Shown piece by piece: positions 53,654 through 62,452 of a stretch of 64,000 nt of DNA. Under the pieces are notes generated by a model. The model did not search any database, was not told the origin of the DNA, and saw only the letters and a program-made list of their open reading frames with translations. A program made the translations under genes and the position numbers. The first letter of the stretch is position 1. Each line of letters opens with the position of its first letter. Origin of the DNA: Pedobacter sp. B4-66 (GTDB lineage: Bacteria; Bacteroidota; Bacteroidia; Sphingobacteriales; Sphingobacteriaceae); the NCBI RefSeq assembly GCF_018492665.1, contig NZ_JAFVME010000006.1:558001-622000 (forward strand), read 5' to 3'.

Positions 53654-54932
53654 ATTCAGTCCACTGACCACTACTTTGTAAAGAAAACTTAAAATCGTGA
53701 TTATATAATATTTCCCTGGTTAGCATCAACCCAATTCCCTGTCCATTCTTTGTAGTGCTAAAGAAGGGTGTAAAGAGCATTTGACTCACCTCATTTGAAA
53801 TTCCAGGCCCGGTATTGGCAATTGAGATTGTTTTAGCAGAGGCCTGGATTTGAATACGTATTGTTCCTGATAAATTCACTGCTTCTATTGCATTTTTCAG
53901 AATATTAATAAATACCTGTTCCAATTGCTGGTAATCTGCAAATGCCTCAAATGGTAAAGAATCGGTCTCCCATAGCCAATCCACTTTCTTCTTACTGGCT
54001 TCGGGTTCCATCAATAAAACCACCGAACGAAGCAGCGAGTACAATTCTACTTCATGCCGAATAGGTTCCGGAACCCTAATTACCCTTGCAAAGTTCGACA
54101 TCAAACTACTTAAGCCGTCATTGCGGCTTATCGAAACATTTAAGGCAGTCTCGTAATCTTCCTGATCCTCTTGCCCCAATTGACTTTTATAATTCAAACA
54201 ACTGTTTAAAATAGAATTAATAGCACCAATTGAATTGTTTACCTCGTGCGACATCATCTTGATTACCTTCTCGTAGGCATTCTTTTCTTTAATATAGATT
54301 TCGCGGGTCAGCTCTTCAATAATGATAAAAGTTCTGGAATATCCCAGATCAGTAAACGTTGCCTTATGGCATTTATAAGATTTTAGTCCATTTAGGTTAA
54401 CTACCTTAGGGTCGTTAACCTCCAAATCTATCAGCTCCTCTGCCAGCCTGCCCGAAATCTCATTCAAAGGTTTACCTAAAAACTTATCTTTCGATAAACC
54501 AAACATCTCTAGCGCTGCTGAATTTGCCGTTGCAATAGTCCCACTAAAATCAAAAATGATAATCCCGGAAGGAGAAGCTTCAATCAGTTTTTCAAGAAAA
54601 GAGCTTTTCTCAACCTGTAACAATCGCTCATGCCTTAACTGGTCAATCATCAGATTATATACATAAATCAGTTCATCCATCTCCGTATGGCCAATGCTAT
54701 TTAGCTTTGCGCTGAAGTCCTTGTCTTTTAAAGTTTCGATTCCTGAAGAGATCGTATCAAAAGTTTGGCTTATCGATTTATACATCCAGCAGGAAAAAAT
54801 CATGGAGATAAAAAGTAAAGCTTCCCCTATCAAAAATGTATTTCTGTTTACTACATAGAGCTCGGTAAGCAGATAGATAAATATCCCATGAATAACAATT
54901 GCCGACAGTAAAACTTTAGTTTTGAGTTTCAT
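53637..54932 (-). CDS. NtrB-like sensor histidine kinase with PAS domain
   Basis: A protein of about 431 residues. Two helices at the N-terminus (about 7-50) leave almost no periplasmic loop. A HAMP-like linker is followed by a PAS domain (about 110-200; 'IEASPSGIIIFDFSGTIATAN'), the H-box 'KMMSHEVNNSIGAI' (with Asn after the Glu, like NtrB) and an ATP-binding domain ('VFINILKNAIEAV', 'GQGIGLMLTREIL'). It is the partner of the sigma-54 response regulator encoded just upstream, whose last 17 bp overlap this start. The frame extends to TTG 54953, but ATG 54932 is the better start. The two may respond to a toxic compound or envelope stress that the neighbouring exporter relieves. Confidence 0.92.
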   Translation of the reverse strand: MKLKTKVLLSAIVIHGIFIYLLTELYVVNRNTFLIGEALLFISMIFSCWMYKSISQTFDTISSGIETLKDKDFSAKLNSIGHTEMDELIYVYNLMIDQLRHERLLQVEKSSFLEKLIEASPSGIIIFDFSGTIATANSAALEMFGLSKDKFLGKPLNEISGRLAEELIDLEVNDPKVVNLNGLKSYKCHKATFTDLGYSRTFIIIEELTREIYIKEKNAYEKVIKMMSHEVNNSIGAINSILNSCLNYKSQLGQEDQEDYETALNVSISRNDGLSSLMSNFARVIRVPEPIRHEVELYSLLRSVVLLMEPEASKKKVDWLWETDSLPFEAFADYQQLEQVFINILKNAIEAVNLSGTIRIQIQASAKTISIANTGPGISNEVSQMLFTPFFSTTKNGQGIGLMLTREILYNHDFKFSLQSSGQWTEFKILM

Positions 54933-56292
54933 ACGGAATATTATATTTTTCAAGTTTGCGATATAATGTACCTCTGCTTAACCCCAATGCTTTGGCCACT
55001 CTACTGATGTTGTTTTGATGAAAACTCATCGCATTTTTGATCATAGAAAGCTCCATTTCATCAATTGAAAGTGCGCCTACAGCCGGAAGATTTAGCGCTG
55101 TATTTGCCAAACGCTGTTCTTCAAGATGCTGTTCAAAATCCTTAATTTCAAGGTTATCTGATTCGCTTAACAAAACTGCACGTTCAATCAGGTTTTTAAG
55201 TTCACGTATATTCCCCGGAAGGGGCAATGATTTTAACCAATTGTAAGTCTTTTTATCAATCTGTAACTTAGGCCTGCTATAAATTTCTTTCAGGTTCTTT
55301 AAAAAGTAATTTGCCAAAATAGGGATATCCTCAGATCGTTCACGAAGTGGTGGAAGGCGAATAATAATCAGGTTAATACGGTAAAATAAGTCCTCCCGAA
55401 ACTTATTACTGGCTATCATCTCACGTAAATCACGATTAGTTGCACAAACTACACGGAGGTCTACGGCACGTGTTCTACTATCGCCCAGTACTTCATACTT
55501 ACGATCCTGTAGTACACGCAGCAGTTTTACCTGACTGTTTAAATCCAGATCTCCAATTTCATCTAAGAAAATGGTACCCTTATCTGCCAGTTCAAACCGC
55601 CCAACCCTATCGCTGCGTGCATCAGTAAAAGCCCCACGTTTATGCCCGAACATCTCACTTTCAAATAAACTGGATGAAATCCCTCCAAGATTCACCTTAA
55701 CAAATGCCTTAAGCTTACGTCGGCTATTTTCGTGAATAGCTTCTGCTATCAGTTCTTTACCTGTTCCGCTTTCGCCAATAATCAACACTGAAGCATCGGT
55801 ACGGCTAACCCTAGCTATGGTTTGGAGTACCTCTAACAGCTGAGGATCCTCTCCAACAATATTCTCAAAGCCATATTTTTCATTCAGCTTTTTCCTAGTC
55901 ATCGCACCAGGCCTGTCCTGTTCATCAGATAAATCCAGGGCAGTTCTTAAGGAGCGCATCAAATGTTCATTATCCCAAGGTTTATTAATGAAATCTGTTG
56001 CGCCCAACTTCATACCCTCAACTGCTAATTTAATAGAACCCCAACCCGTCATTAAAATAACAGGTAGCATTGGATATGACTTTTTTATTTGTTGAAGCAT
56101 AGCCAAACCATCATCTCCCGTAGTTTCCATAGAAAAGTTCATATCCAGTAAAACCGCTGCAATAGGTTTTTCTTTAAGATGCTTTAATGCTTCTTCCGGA
56201 CCATGAGCCTTTATAGATTTGAAACCTTCTTGTTTTAAAAGAAGATTCAATGAGGCACATACCGCTATATCGTCATCAATAATAAGGATCAT
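54916..56292 (-). CDS. NtrC-type sigma-54-dependent response regulator
   Basis: A 458-residue activator. The receiver domain has D50 in 'VLLDMNFS'. The AAA+ domain (about 145-370) has Walker A 'GESGTGKEL', the loop 'GHKRGAFTDARSDRVGRF' and Walker B 'TIFLDEIGDL', 'LPLPGNIRELKNLIERAV' and a Fis-type helix-turn-helix at the end ('KALGLSRGTLYRKLEKY'). The sigma-54 contact loop reads GAFTDA rather than GAFTGA. It is encoded in the efflux operon after both permeases, and the kinase gene overlaps it. The likely target is the operon itself, through the -24/-12 element upstream of the HlyD gene. Confidence 0.95.
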   Translation of the reverse strand: MILIIDDDIAVCASLNLLLKQEGFKSIKAHGPEEALKHLKEKPIAAVLLDMNFSMETTGDDGLAMLQQIKKSYPMLPVILMTGWGSIKLAVEGMKLGATDFINKPWDNEHLMRSLRTALDLSDEQDRPGAMTRKKLNEKYGFENIVGEDPQLLEVLQTIARVSRTDASVLIIGESGTGKELIAEAIHENSRRKLKAFVKVNLGGISSSLFESEMFGHKRGAFTDARSDRVGRFELADKGTIFLDEIGDLDLNSQVKLLRVLQDRKYEVLGDSRTRAVDLRVVCATNRDLREMIASNKFREDLFYRINLIIIRLPPLRERSEDIPILANYFLKNLKEIYSRPKLQIDKKTYNWLKSLPLPGNIRELKNLIERAVLLSESDNLEIKDFEQHLEEQRLANTALNLPAVGALSIDEMELSMIKNAMSFHQNNISRVAKALGLSRGTLYRKLEKYNIPYETQN

Positions 56293-56303
56293 ATTAAATA
56301 AAT

Positions 56304-57470
56304 TTATTCTTCATGTAAGGCATTTACCGGACTAAGTCTGGCCGCCTTTAAACTTGGGTAAAAGGCACAGCTCAACATCAAAAGGTATAAAAACAAGGCT
56401 GATAAAACAATACTTAATACTCCGTAATATCCGTTCACGTAGGGATCTAAATATTGCATAATTAACAATTGAGTAGCAATCAGCACGCCCGGTAAAATAC
56501 CTAAGGTAGTAAGAACCATCGATTCCCCAAGAAATTGCTTCAATATATCAAATGGACTTGCACCCATAATTACCCGTAAGCCAACTTCGGCCTTACGTTT
56601 AGATAGCTTGTAGCTAAATACTCCGGAAATCCCCAGAAATACGTTTATAAATAAAAATGCAAACACAACTAAGGCTATACTTAATTGAATATTATCCATC
56701 TTCTGGGCAAACTTTTGAATAAGTGTTAAGGATAAATTTTGCTTTATCTGGATTTCAGGAGCGTTTACCGACATGATGGCTTTTCTAATTTTCTCTTCTA
56801 ATAACAACAAGTCATCCGTGTTTTTTGATTTAATAAGATAGGTATTAGCCGCACCGCTAATTGGAATGAAAAAGCCGGGGCTAAGGTTAGCACCTGTGTT
56901 TTCTCTTACTGTTTCCGAAATACCTACAATCAGCGCAGGCTTATTAGTTATCAAAATGGTTTTCCCTATTGGGTTTTCATTATTAAAATCTCTTTCGGCC
57001 AAATCTTTAGTGATTACTACAGGGATACTATTTAAAGCGTAATCTTTTGGGGCAAACCATCGTCCTTCAAGCAGTTTAATGTTCAATACATCCTTGTAAT
57101 GCTCATCTACTTCAAAAGCTAAAGCCTTACTAACTTGCTTATTATAAGTGATCTTTTCCTCCCTACCCCATTGAAGAAAGGGAACCACCTGAGTTGAACT
57201 TATCAATTCTACTTCTTTAATAGACTGCAGTTTTTCTTTAATCAACCCGGTATACTCCAGTTTCTTTTCTTCTGATAGGTTTTGAAAATCAAGCTTTACC
57301 AACCAGGCATCTTCATAATGATAGCCTAAAGGTTTGAAATAGTTACTTACCTTCTTCAAATTCAACCCAATAAAAAGAAACAAGGCAATAAAACTGACAA
57401 ACAGCTGAAACAACAAGAAAAAGTTCTCTTTCTTCCGGTTCATAATCATTTTAAACAGGTGCAAAATCAT
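56304..57470 (-). CDS. FtsX-type ABC permease (second)
   Basis: A protein of about 388 residues with an N-terminal helix (about 17-36), a large periplasmic MacB_PCD-like domain (about 40-260) and three C-terminal helices with the FtsX pattern ('AEVGLRVIMGASPFDILKQFL', 'MVLTTLGILPGVLIATQ' and 'YPSLKAARLSPVNALHEE' at the end). Its ATG overlaps the stop of the first permease (ATGA at 57470-57467). The frame could be extended to 57524. With the other permease and the LolD-like ATPase it forms a MacB-like, mechanotransmission exporter. Confidence 0.9.
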   Translation of the reverse strand: MILHLFKMIMNRKKENFFLLFQLFVSFIALFLFIGLNLKKVSNYFKPLGYHYEDAWLVKLDFQNLSEEKKLEYTGLIKEKLQSIKEVELISSTQVVPFLQWGREEKITYNKQVSKALAFEVDEHYKDVLNIKLLEGRWFAPKDYALNSIPVVITKDLAERDFNNENPIGKTILITNKPALIVGISETVRENTGANLSPGFFIPISGAANTYLIKSKNTDDLLLLEEKIRKAIMSVNAPEIQIKQNLSLTLIQKFAQKMDNIQLSIALVVFAFLFINVFLGISGVFSYKLSKRKAEVGLRVIMGASPFDILKQFLGESMVLTTLGILPGVLIATQLLIMQYLDPYVNGYYGVLSIVLSALFLYLLMLSCAFYPSLKAARLSPVNALHEE

Positions 57471-58717
57471 ATGTTGTTTCCTCCTTTCAAAGCGTAAATC
57501 ACGTTCATGCGTGACATTTTCCAAGCCGGATAAACTCCCGAGATCAGTCCGAGTAACAAACAGCTAAAAAGACAGAATGAAAATACCTGCCAGCTGATGA
57601 TAAAACTGTCGGTCGGCATCTTAAACAAGGGATCGAAGGTATTGATCAGATGAACCAGTAATTCTGAGGCATACACAGATAAGCCAAGCCCAATCAATCC
57701 GCCGATTAAGGTGATGATGATATTTTCGATAATCAGCTGTGTAACCAAGGCTCCTGAAGTTGCACCAAATGATTTACGTACCCCAATTTCCTCTGCCCGC
57801 TCACCTATTCGGGTAATATTTATGTTAACCAAACTAATTGCCGGAATCAGCATGAACAGGGTCAGAACTACGAGAACAACTATTGCTGTTTTCCTATACT
57901 CTGGCTCATCATCGTTCCTTGAACTGCTTTTAGCGAATTGCTCTAAGGCAGTAAAAGCATGCACTTTTACAGAGTCAGCTCCAGAAGCCAGGTTCTTTCC
58001 TTTCATACGGATTTTCAACTCAGCACGCACTCTTTTCAGATCATTCGTCTTTGCCAAAAGCATGGCACTATAAGTTCCTTCAATCTCCTTGTCTGTGAGT
58101 TGAATATTGGTGTCTGTAGTATAGGGAACATAAACATCCGAATAAGCCTTGCTAAAAGGTGTGGCAGATTTTACCACTCCAATTACTTTAAAAGATGAAC
58201 CATATATATTGATCGTTTTACCCAGAGCCTCGTTTTCATTAAAAAAATAGGCTTTAGTTTTTTCGTTGATAACCGCAACCCGGGCACCTTTTTTTACCTC
58301 GTTGAGGTCAAAAACTTTTCCCTCCAGGAATTTAAAATCTGTTATTTTCCAGAAATTTTCATCAGTAAATTTAATGGCGTGTCCGGCAGCTTTTCCATTG
58401 AGCAAAGAAATAAACTCCTTGGTAGAAAAATAAGAGATTGTTTCTGCACTTTCCAGATCCTTAATATTTTTCTGGAGGAAAGTGAGACTTGGCGTTGCGT
58501 CTGTTTGTTCACCATTTTTAAATACAGATACTTTATCCACTATTAAAGTTTTATCTCTATTAACTTCCGGTGGATTTGCACTGATAATCTGATCTATAAA
58601 AGATGCGAATATCGTAACAATCATAATGGTAAGGCTTATGCCTACCAAAGTGAGTGCAGTATAATACTTCTTACGAAGCATTACTTTAAAAGTGAGTTTT
58701 ATATAATTTTTTAACAT
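57467..58717 (-). CDS. FtsX-type ABC permease (first)
   Basis: A 416-residue permease with an N-terminal helix (about 20-42), a periplasmic MacB_PCD-like domain (about 50-270) and three C-terminal helices. The FtsX coupling motif 'RAEEIGVRKSFGATSGALVTQLI' (in part: GVRKSFGA) lies at about 309-320, and the last residues 'GVYPAWKMSRMNVIYALKG' are typical. It belongs with the next permease as a heterodimer or tandem pair. It is 20 bp downstream of the ATPase gene, in the same operon as HlyD and TolC-type genes. Confidence 0.91.
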   Translation of the reverse strand: MLKNYIKLTFKVMLRKKYYTALTLVGISLTIMIVTIFASFIDQIISANPPEVNRDKTLIVDKVSVFKNGEQTDATPSLTFLQKNIKDLESAETISYFSTKEFISLLNGKAAGHAIKFTDENFWKITDFKFLEGKVFDLNEVKKGARVAVINEKTKAYFFNENEALGKTINIYGSSFKVIGVVKSATPFSKAYSDVYVPYTTDTNIQLTDKEIEGTYSAMLLAKTNDLKRVRAELKIRMKGKNLASGADSVKVHAFTALEQFAKSSSRNDDEPEYRKTAIVVLVVLTLFMLIPAISLVNINITRIGERAEEIGVRKSFGATSGALVTQLIIENIIITLIGGLIGLGLSVYASELLVHLINTFDPLFKMPTDSFIISWQVFSFCLFSCLLLGLISGVYPAWKMSRMNVIYALKGGNNI

Positions 58718-58737
58718 GATTTCTAGGTTATAGATGA

Positions 58738-59406
58738 TTAACTGACTTGTTGCCCGTCAAAGAAATGAATGACACGCTGCGTTTTTTTAGCCATTTGCTC
58801 ATCGTGAGTAACCATAACTATAGTGGTTCCATCAGTTTTATTGAGGTGGAGCATTAAGTTCATCACCTCATCTCCCATTGCACTATCCAGGTTTCCGGTA
58901 GGCTCATCTGCAAGGAGGATTTCAGGATTTCCAATAATGGCACGTGCAATCGCTACACGCTGGCGTTGTCCACCTGAAAGCTGGTTTGGATAGTGCTTGG
59001 TACGGGCACTTAGTCCTACTTTCCCTAATGCCTCCAAAGCCCTCTTGCGTCTTTCAGCACCAGAAATACCATTCCTATACAACAATGGAAGCTCTACATT
59101 GTCTATAACCGAAAGGTCATTGATTAGATGATAACTTTGAAAAATAAATCCAAGCTTAAGATTTCTAAATGCAGCCAACCGCTTACGACTAAAAGAAGTA
59201 ACAGATTGATTGTCCATGGTAATAGAACCTCCAGTTGGCGCGTCCAATAGTCCCATGATATTCAGCAAGCTGCTTTTACCGCAACCAGAAGGCCCCATGA
59301 TAGACACAAATTCGCCTTTGTTAATATTGATATTAACATTATTAAGGGCAGTCGTTTCAATAGTATCGGTTCGATAAATTTTTTCTATGTTCAATAACTG
59401 TATCAT
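58738..59406 (-). CDS. LolD/MacB-type ABC transporter ATPase
   Basis: A 222-residue ATP-binding subunit. The Walker A '[15 protein letters not shown]' (38-52), Q-loop 'FIFQSYHLI', signature '[15 protein letters not shown]' (about 143-157), Walker B '[12 protein letters not shown]' and His switch 'VTHDEQMA' are all present. It belongs to the LolD/MacB group that drives FtsX-type permeases without moving the substrate across the inner membrane. It lies between the TolC gene (74-bp gap) and the first permease (20 bp). Confidence 0.95.
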   Translation of the reverse strand: MIQLLNIEKIYRTDTIETTALNNVNININKGEFVSIMGPSGCGKSSLLNIMGLLDAPTGGSITMDNQSVTSFSRKRLAAFRNLKLGFIFQSYHLINDLSVIDNVELPLLYRNGISGAERRKRALEALGKVGLSARTKHYPNQLSGGQRQRVAIARAIIGNPEILLADEPTGNLDSAMGDEVMNLMLHLNKTDGTTIVMVTHDEQMAKKTQRVIHFFDGQQVS

Positions 59407-59480
59407 CTCTATTTAGTTTAAGGGTGGTGTAAAAGTTAGGATTAAATTTCTCATATTTCTATTTGTTTAATTTAAGTGAA

Positions 59481-60929
59481 TTAGATGTTTTTATTTGTAG
59501 CAAAATCATATAGCGTTAGTACGCGCAGGCTGAAGTAAGCATTCCAAAAGCTTTTTAAGGAGAAAATATAATCACGGCGAGCCTGATCTTTTTCCTGCAG
59601 TGCGATATTCAGATCGGTGATGCTTAAGTCATTAAGGAAATACCTTTTTTTCGCAATTTCAAACCGTTCGTTTGCTGTTATATCGGCCTCTGCATTAGTT
59701 TGCATTTGCTCTTTTATCATAACCAATTGCCTAAGGGTGGTATAAATTTCCTGTTCAAAATTTATTTGTGCTTGTTTAATGTTAGCCTCTACGAGTTTTC
59801 TATTCGACTGTGCCGTTTTAATTCTTGAAGCCGAACGCCCCCAATCCAGAATGGGGATTTGAAAACCTAAACTTATTTCCTGCTGATCCTTTGCATTCCT
59901 ATAAATTCCCGGTAGTTGGTTTGCAACATTTGTCAAACCAAAAGTACCAAAGAGGTTAACTTTTAAACCGTTCTCGCCCTTTGCTTTTGCTACATCTTTA
60001 TCGGCCTCAAGTAATGCCCTTTTAAACTCTATTGCTTTTTGTCTGTTATTTTTAGCCTGCTGAACTGCAACAGTTGCATCAACCTCAAAAGTGAGCAAAT
60101 TCTCGGGCAGGATAAGTTGAATTTGGTTTGTGGCCGAAAACCCAATAAAAGATTTTAACTGAAGGTCTGATGTTTCGGCATCAACATTTGCTTGTGAAAC
60201 AGCTTTTCGCGCATTTAAAACACCAAGTTTCAACCGCAGCAACTCATCTTTAGAGAGCCTGCCCAAAGCCGCTTTACCCTCGCCTATCTTATAGATTGTC
60301 TCATTATTGGACAGGTTTTTAGCAGCTATATCTTTGTTGATTTGGGCAATAAGTAGGCTAAAGAATAGTTCCGATGCATCACGCCCTACAACTTCCAGGT
60401 CTTCTCTATACTTTTTTTGCGATTCCTCGTAACGCAATGGTTCAATTTTCTTATCCCATGACAATGAATTGAATGCAAACAAAGGCTGATTCAACCCGAT
60501 AATTAGAGGGTTTCCATTGTATCGGGTCTGTTTACGATCGAAATCCGAAAACCGCAATACATTAGATCCAAGAAACAATTGGCCACCAGTTAACCCAATG
60601 TTTTGTGTTAAGCCTAAATTCACTTGTGAATTATCATTAGTTACAGGCTTAAACTCCACTGTTCCATCAGGCTGTATAACCGGTATATTGGTTTTACTAA
60701 ACTGAGGTAATGTTCCATCCAGACTTAACTGTGGACTATAGTTCGATTTAAAGGTTTTATATTGCCAATACTGATTTTCACGAATGGTAGCTGCTTGTAC
60801 TGCTGCAGTTGAATGTGTTTTAGCGATCTCAATGACGTCTTGCAAATTTAGTTTCACAGTATCACTAAGGCTTTGACTCTTTACAACTATAGGCATAAAT
60901 ATTCCGGCAAGTAATATTAACTTGAACAT
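59481..60929 (-). CDS. TolC-family outer-membrane efflux protein
   Basis: A 482-residue outer-membrane channel with a signal peptide (about 1-18). It has two OEP repeats made of long coiled-coil helices: 'NLQDVIEIAKTHSTAAVQAATIRENQYWQYKTF' (in part) in the first, and 'QSNRKLVEANIKQAQINFEQEIYTTLRQLVM' (in part) in the second. The protein forms a trimeric tunnel that meets the HlyD-type adaptor. It lies 24 bp after the HlyD gene, upstream of the ABC genes. Confidence 0.94.
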   Translation of the reverse strand: MFKLILLAGIFMPIVVKSQSLSDTVKLNLQDVIEIAKTHSTAAVQAATIRENQYWQYKTFKSNYSPQLSLDGTLPQFSKTNIPVIQPDGTVEFKPVTNDNSQVNLGLTQNIGLTGGQLFLGSNVLRFSDFDRKQTRYNGNPLIIGLNQPLFAFNSLSWDKKIEPLRYEESQKKYREDLEVVGRDASELFFSLLIAQINKDIAAKNLSNNETIYKIGEGKAALGRLSKDELLRLKLGVLNARKAVSQANVDAETSDLQLKSFIGFSATNQIQLILPENLLTFEVDATVAVQQAKNNRQKAIEFKRALLEADKDVAKAKGENGLKVNLFGTFGLTNVANQLPGIYRNAKDQQEISLGFQIPILDWGRSASRIKTAQSNRKLVEANIKQAQINFEQEIYTTLRQLVMIKEQMQTNAEADITANERFEIAKKRYFLNDLSITDLNIALQEKDQARRDYIFSLKSFWNAYFSLRVLTLYDFATNKNI

Positions 60930-60953
60930 GGCTGTATTTTTATTTAATGTGGA

Positions 60954-62198
60954 TTATTTGATCTTAACTTTGCTGAGGTGGATAAAATCCTGCATCTCTG
61001 AGATAATGACCCGTTCGCCGGCTTTAACGCCCGATAGAATCTCTACATAATCCGAGTTGCTTTCCCCTATTTTCACTTTACGAGATACCGCATTTTCGCC
61101 TTCCAGTACAAATACTTTCTGTTCTTCAGAGCCGTTAAAGGCAGCGCCATTCTTTACCCTTACCGTATTTTCTTTGTAAGAAGTAATTACAAATACATCC
61201 ACCTTTAAATTAGATCTAAGTAGCTTTGAATTTTTGTTGCTTAAGCTGATAGAGAATTTTACAGTACCATTTTCAACAGCAGGTTGTACATTACTGATAT
61301 TTCCCCTCAGGTCGGTTTTATTGATTCGGACCAAAGCAGTTCTACCTGCTTTTACTTCATCGGCGTAGGTATCAGAAATACTTGCTTCTACCTTATAACT
61401 GCTTAAATCTGCAATGCGCACCAGCTCTTCACCTTCATTAATTTCTGCGCCAATCTTATTGTTAACCCAAGTGATCACACCATTGCGAGGTGAAGAAATG
61501 GCGGTGTTTTTCAGTTTATCACTAACGCCTTTAATATCCTTTTCACGGATGTTGATTTCATAACCCAAACTCTTCAGATCGGCTTGCATCATAGCCTTCT
61601 GGTTGTCAATCTGATTTTTGATTTGTGTTAATTCCAATAGCGCCACATTTAAGGTAAGACGGGCTTGTTTTACATTTTCATCTGTACTTCCGCCAATAGC
61701 TAATAGCGATTGCTCATGATCCAAAGCAGTTTCCAGACTACTGATTTTCATCTCCTTAATTGAATACTGGGTTTTTAATTCATCAAGGCTTTTCTGAAGT
61801 CCCAAAGACAATTGGTTTATTTTATTGCGATTAACATGCTGTTCCTCATTTAGTTTTTCAAAGGCCAGTAAGGAAGCTTCTTTGTTCAATTGCAAAATAG
61901 ATTGACCAGCAAGTACCTTCTCCCCGGCATTAAATAGTACCTGCTCAATTTTGGCACTTACCGGAGCGCTTATCGTAACTTCATACTCTGGTGTAATAAT
62001 TCCTGAAGCAGGTACAGTTGCTTCAATCACGCCTATTTCTGCAATTGATGTGGTAAATGTGCTCCGCTTTACAGATGGTTCAACCATGCTTTTAAATTGA
62101 ATAAATCCAAAAGCGGCAACTAATAAAGTGGTAAACACAATGAGGTATATTTTGGTTCTTCGCCTGGCTTGTTGTTTGACTGAAATTTCACGGTCCAT
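60954..62198 (-). CDS. HlyD/MacA-type periplasmic adaptor
   Basis: A protein of about 414 residues: one N-terminal inner-membrane helix ('IYLIVFTTLLVAAFGFIQF', about 17-35), a barrel-sandwich (biotinyl-lipoyl-like) domain ('GIITPEYEVTISAPVSAKIEQV', 'GEKVLAGQSILQL'), a coiled-coil hairpin of about 110 residues, and a beta-barrel ('AISSPRNGVITWVNNKIGAEINEGEELVRIAD'). It couples the FtsX permeases to TolC. The start is taken at ATG 62198, because 62246 would place the likely sigma-54 promoter at 62224-62239 inside the coding frame. It is the first gene of the export operon. Confidence 0.93.
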   Translation of the reverse strand: MDREISVKQQARRRTKIYLIVFTTLLVAAFGFIQFKSMVEPSVKRSTFTTSIAEIGVIEATVPASGIITPEYEVTISAPVSAKIEQVLFNAGEKVLAGQSILQLNKEASLLAFEKLNEEQHVNRNKINQLSLGLQKSLDELKTQYSIKEMKISSLETALDHEQSLLAIGGSTDENVKQARLTLNVALLELTQIKNQIDNQKAMMQADLKSLGYEINIREKDIKGVSDKLKNTAISSPRNGVITWVNNKIGAEINEGEELVRIADLSSYKVEASISDTYADEVKAGRTALVRINKTDLRGNISNVQPAVENGTVKFSISLSNKNSKLLRSNLKVDVFVITSYKENTVRVKNGAAFNGSEEQKVFVLEGENAVSRKVKIGESNSDYVEILSGVKAGERVIISEMQDFIHLSKVKIK

Positions 62199-62223
62199 AA
62201 TTATATTTCTTTGAACCCTATAT

Positions 62224-62239
62224 TTCAATGCAAATGCCA
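62224..62239 (-). promoter_or_regulatory. Sigma-54-like -24/-12 element before the export operon
   Basis: On the minus strand, TGGCAT, 5 bases, then TTGAA fits the -24/-12 pattern TGGCAC-N5-TTGCA, with A in place of the C of the -12 GC. It lies 25 bases upstream of the ATG at 62198 and would put the start of transcription about 12 bases further. An NtrC-type regulator in the same operon makes it plausible. Confidence 0.42.
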
Positions 62240-62366
62240 AAAGCAAATAACTATAAATAAGATAGTTATAAAATTACATTAAAACTCAACTGTTTCATTA
62301 TGGACAGTGTGTATTAAAGTGAACAGGAAATGAAAGACAGAATAGTGAAGTGTAGAATTATAAAAA

Positions 62367-62430
62367 ATGTCATAAAACAATAAGAGGGTGTATCATAAAA
62401 ATGATACACCCTCTTATTGTTTTATGACAT
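62367..62430 (-). terminator. Perfect 30-bp-stem intrinsic terminator
   Basis: A 30-bp perfect stem (62367-62396 with 62401-62430) has the loop AAAA. On the minus strand it is followed by a T-rich run. It lies 22 bp after the stop of the blue-copper gene and before the export operon, so it separates the two units. Confidence 0.9.
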
Positions 62431-62452
62431 ACTGAATTTACCTCAACACCTT

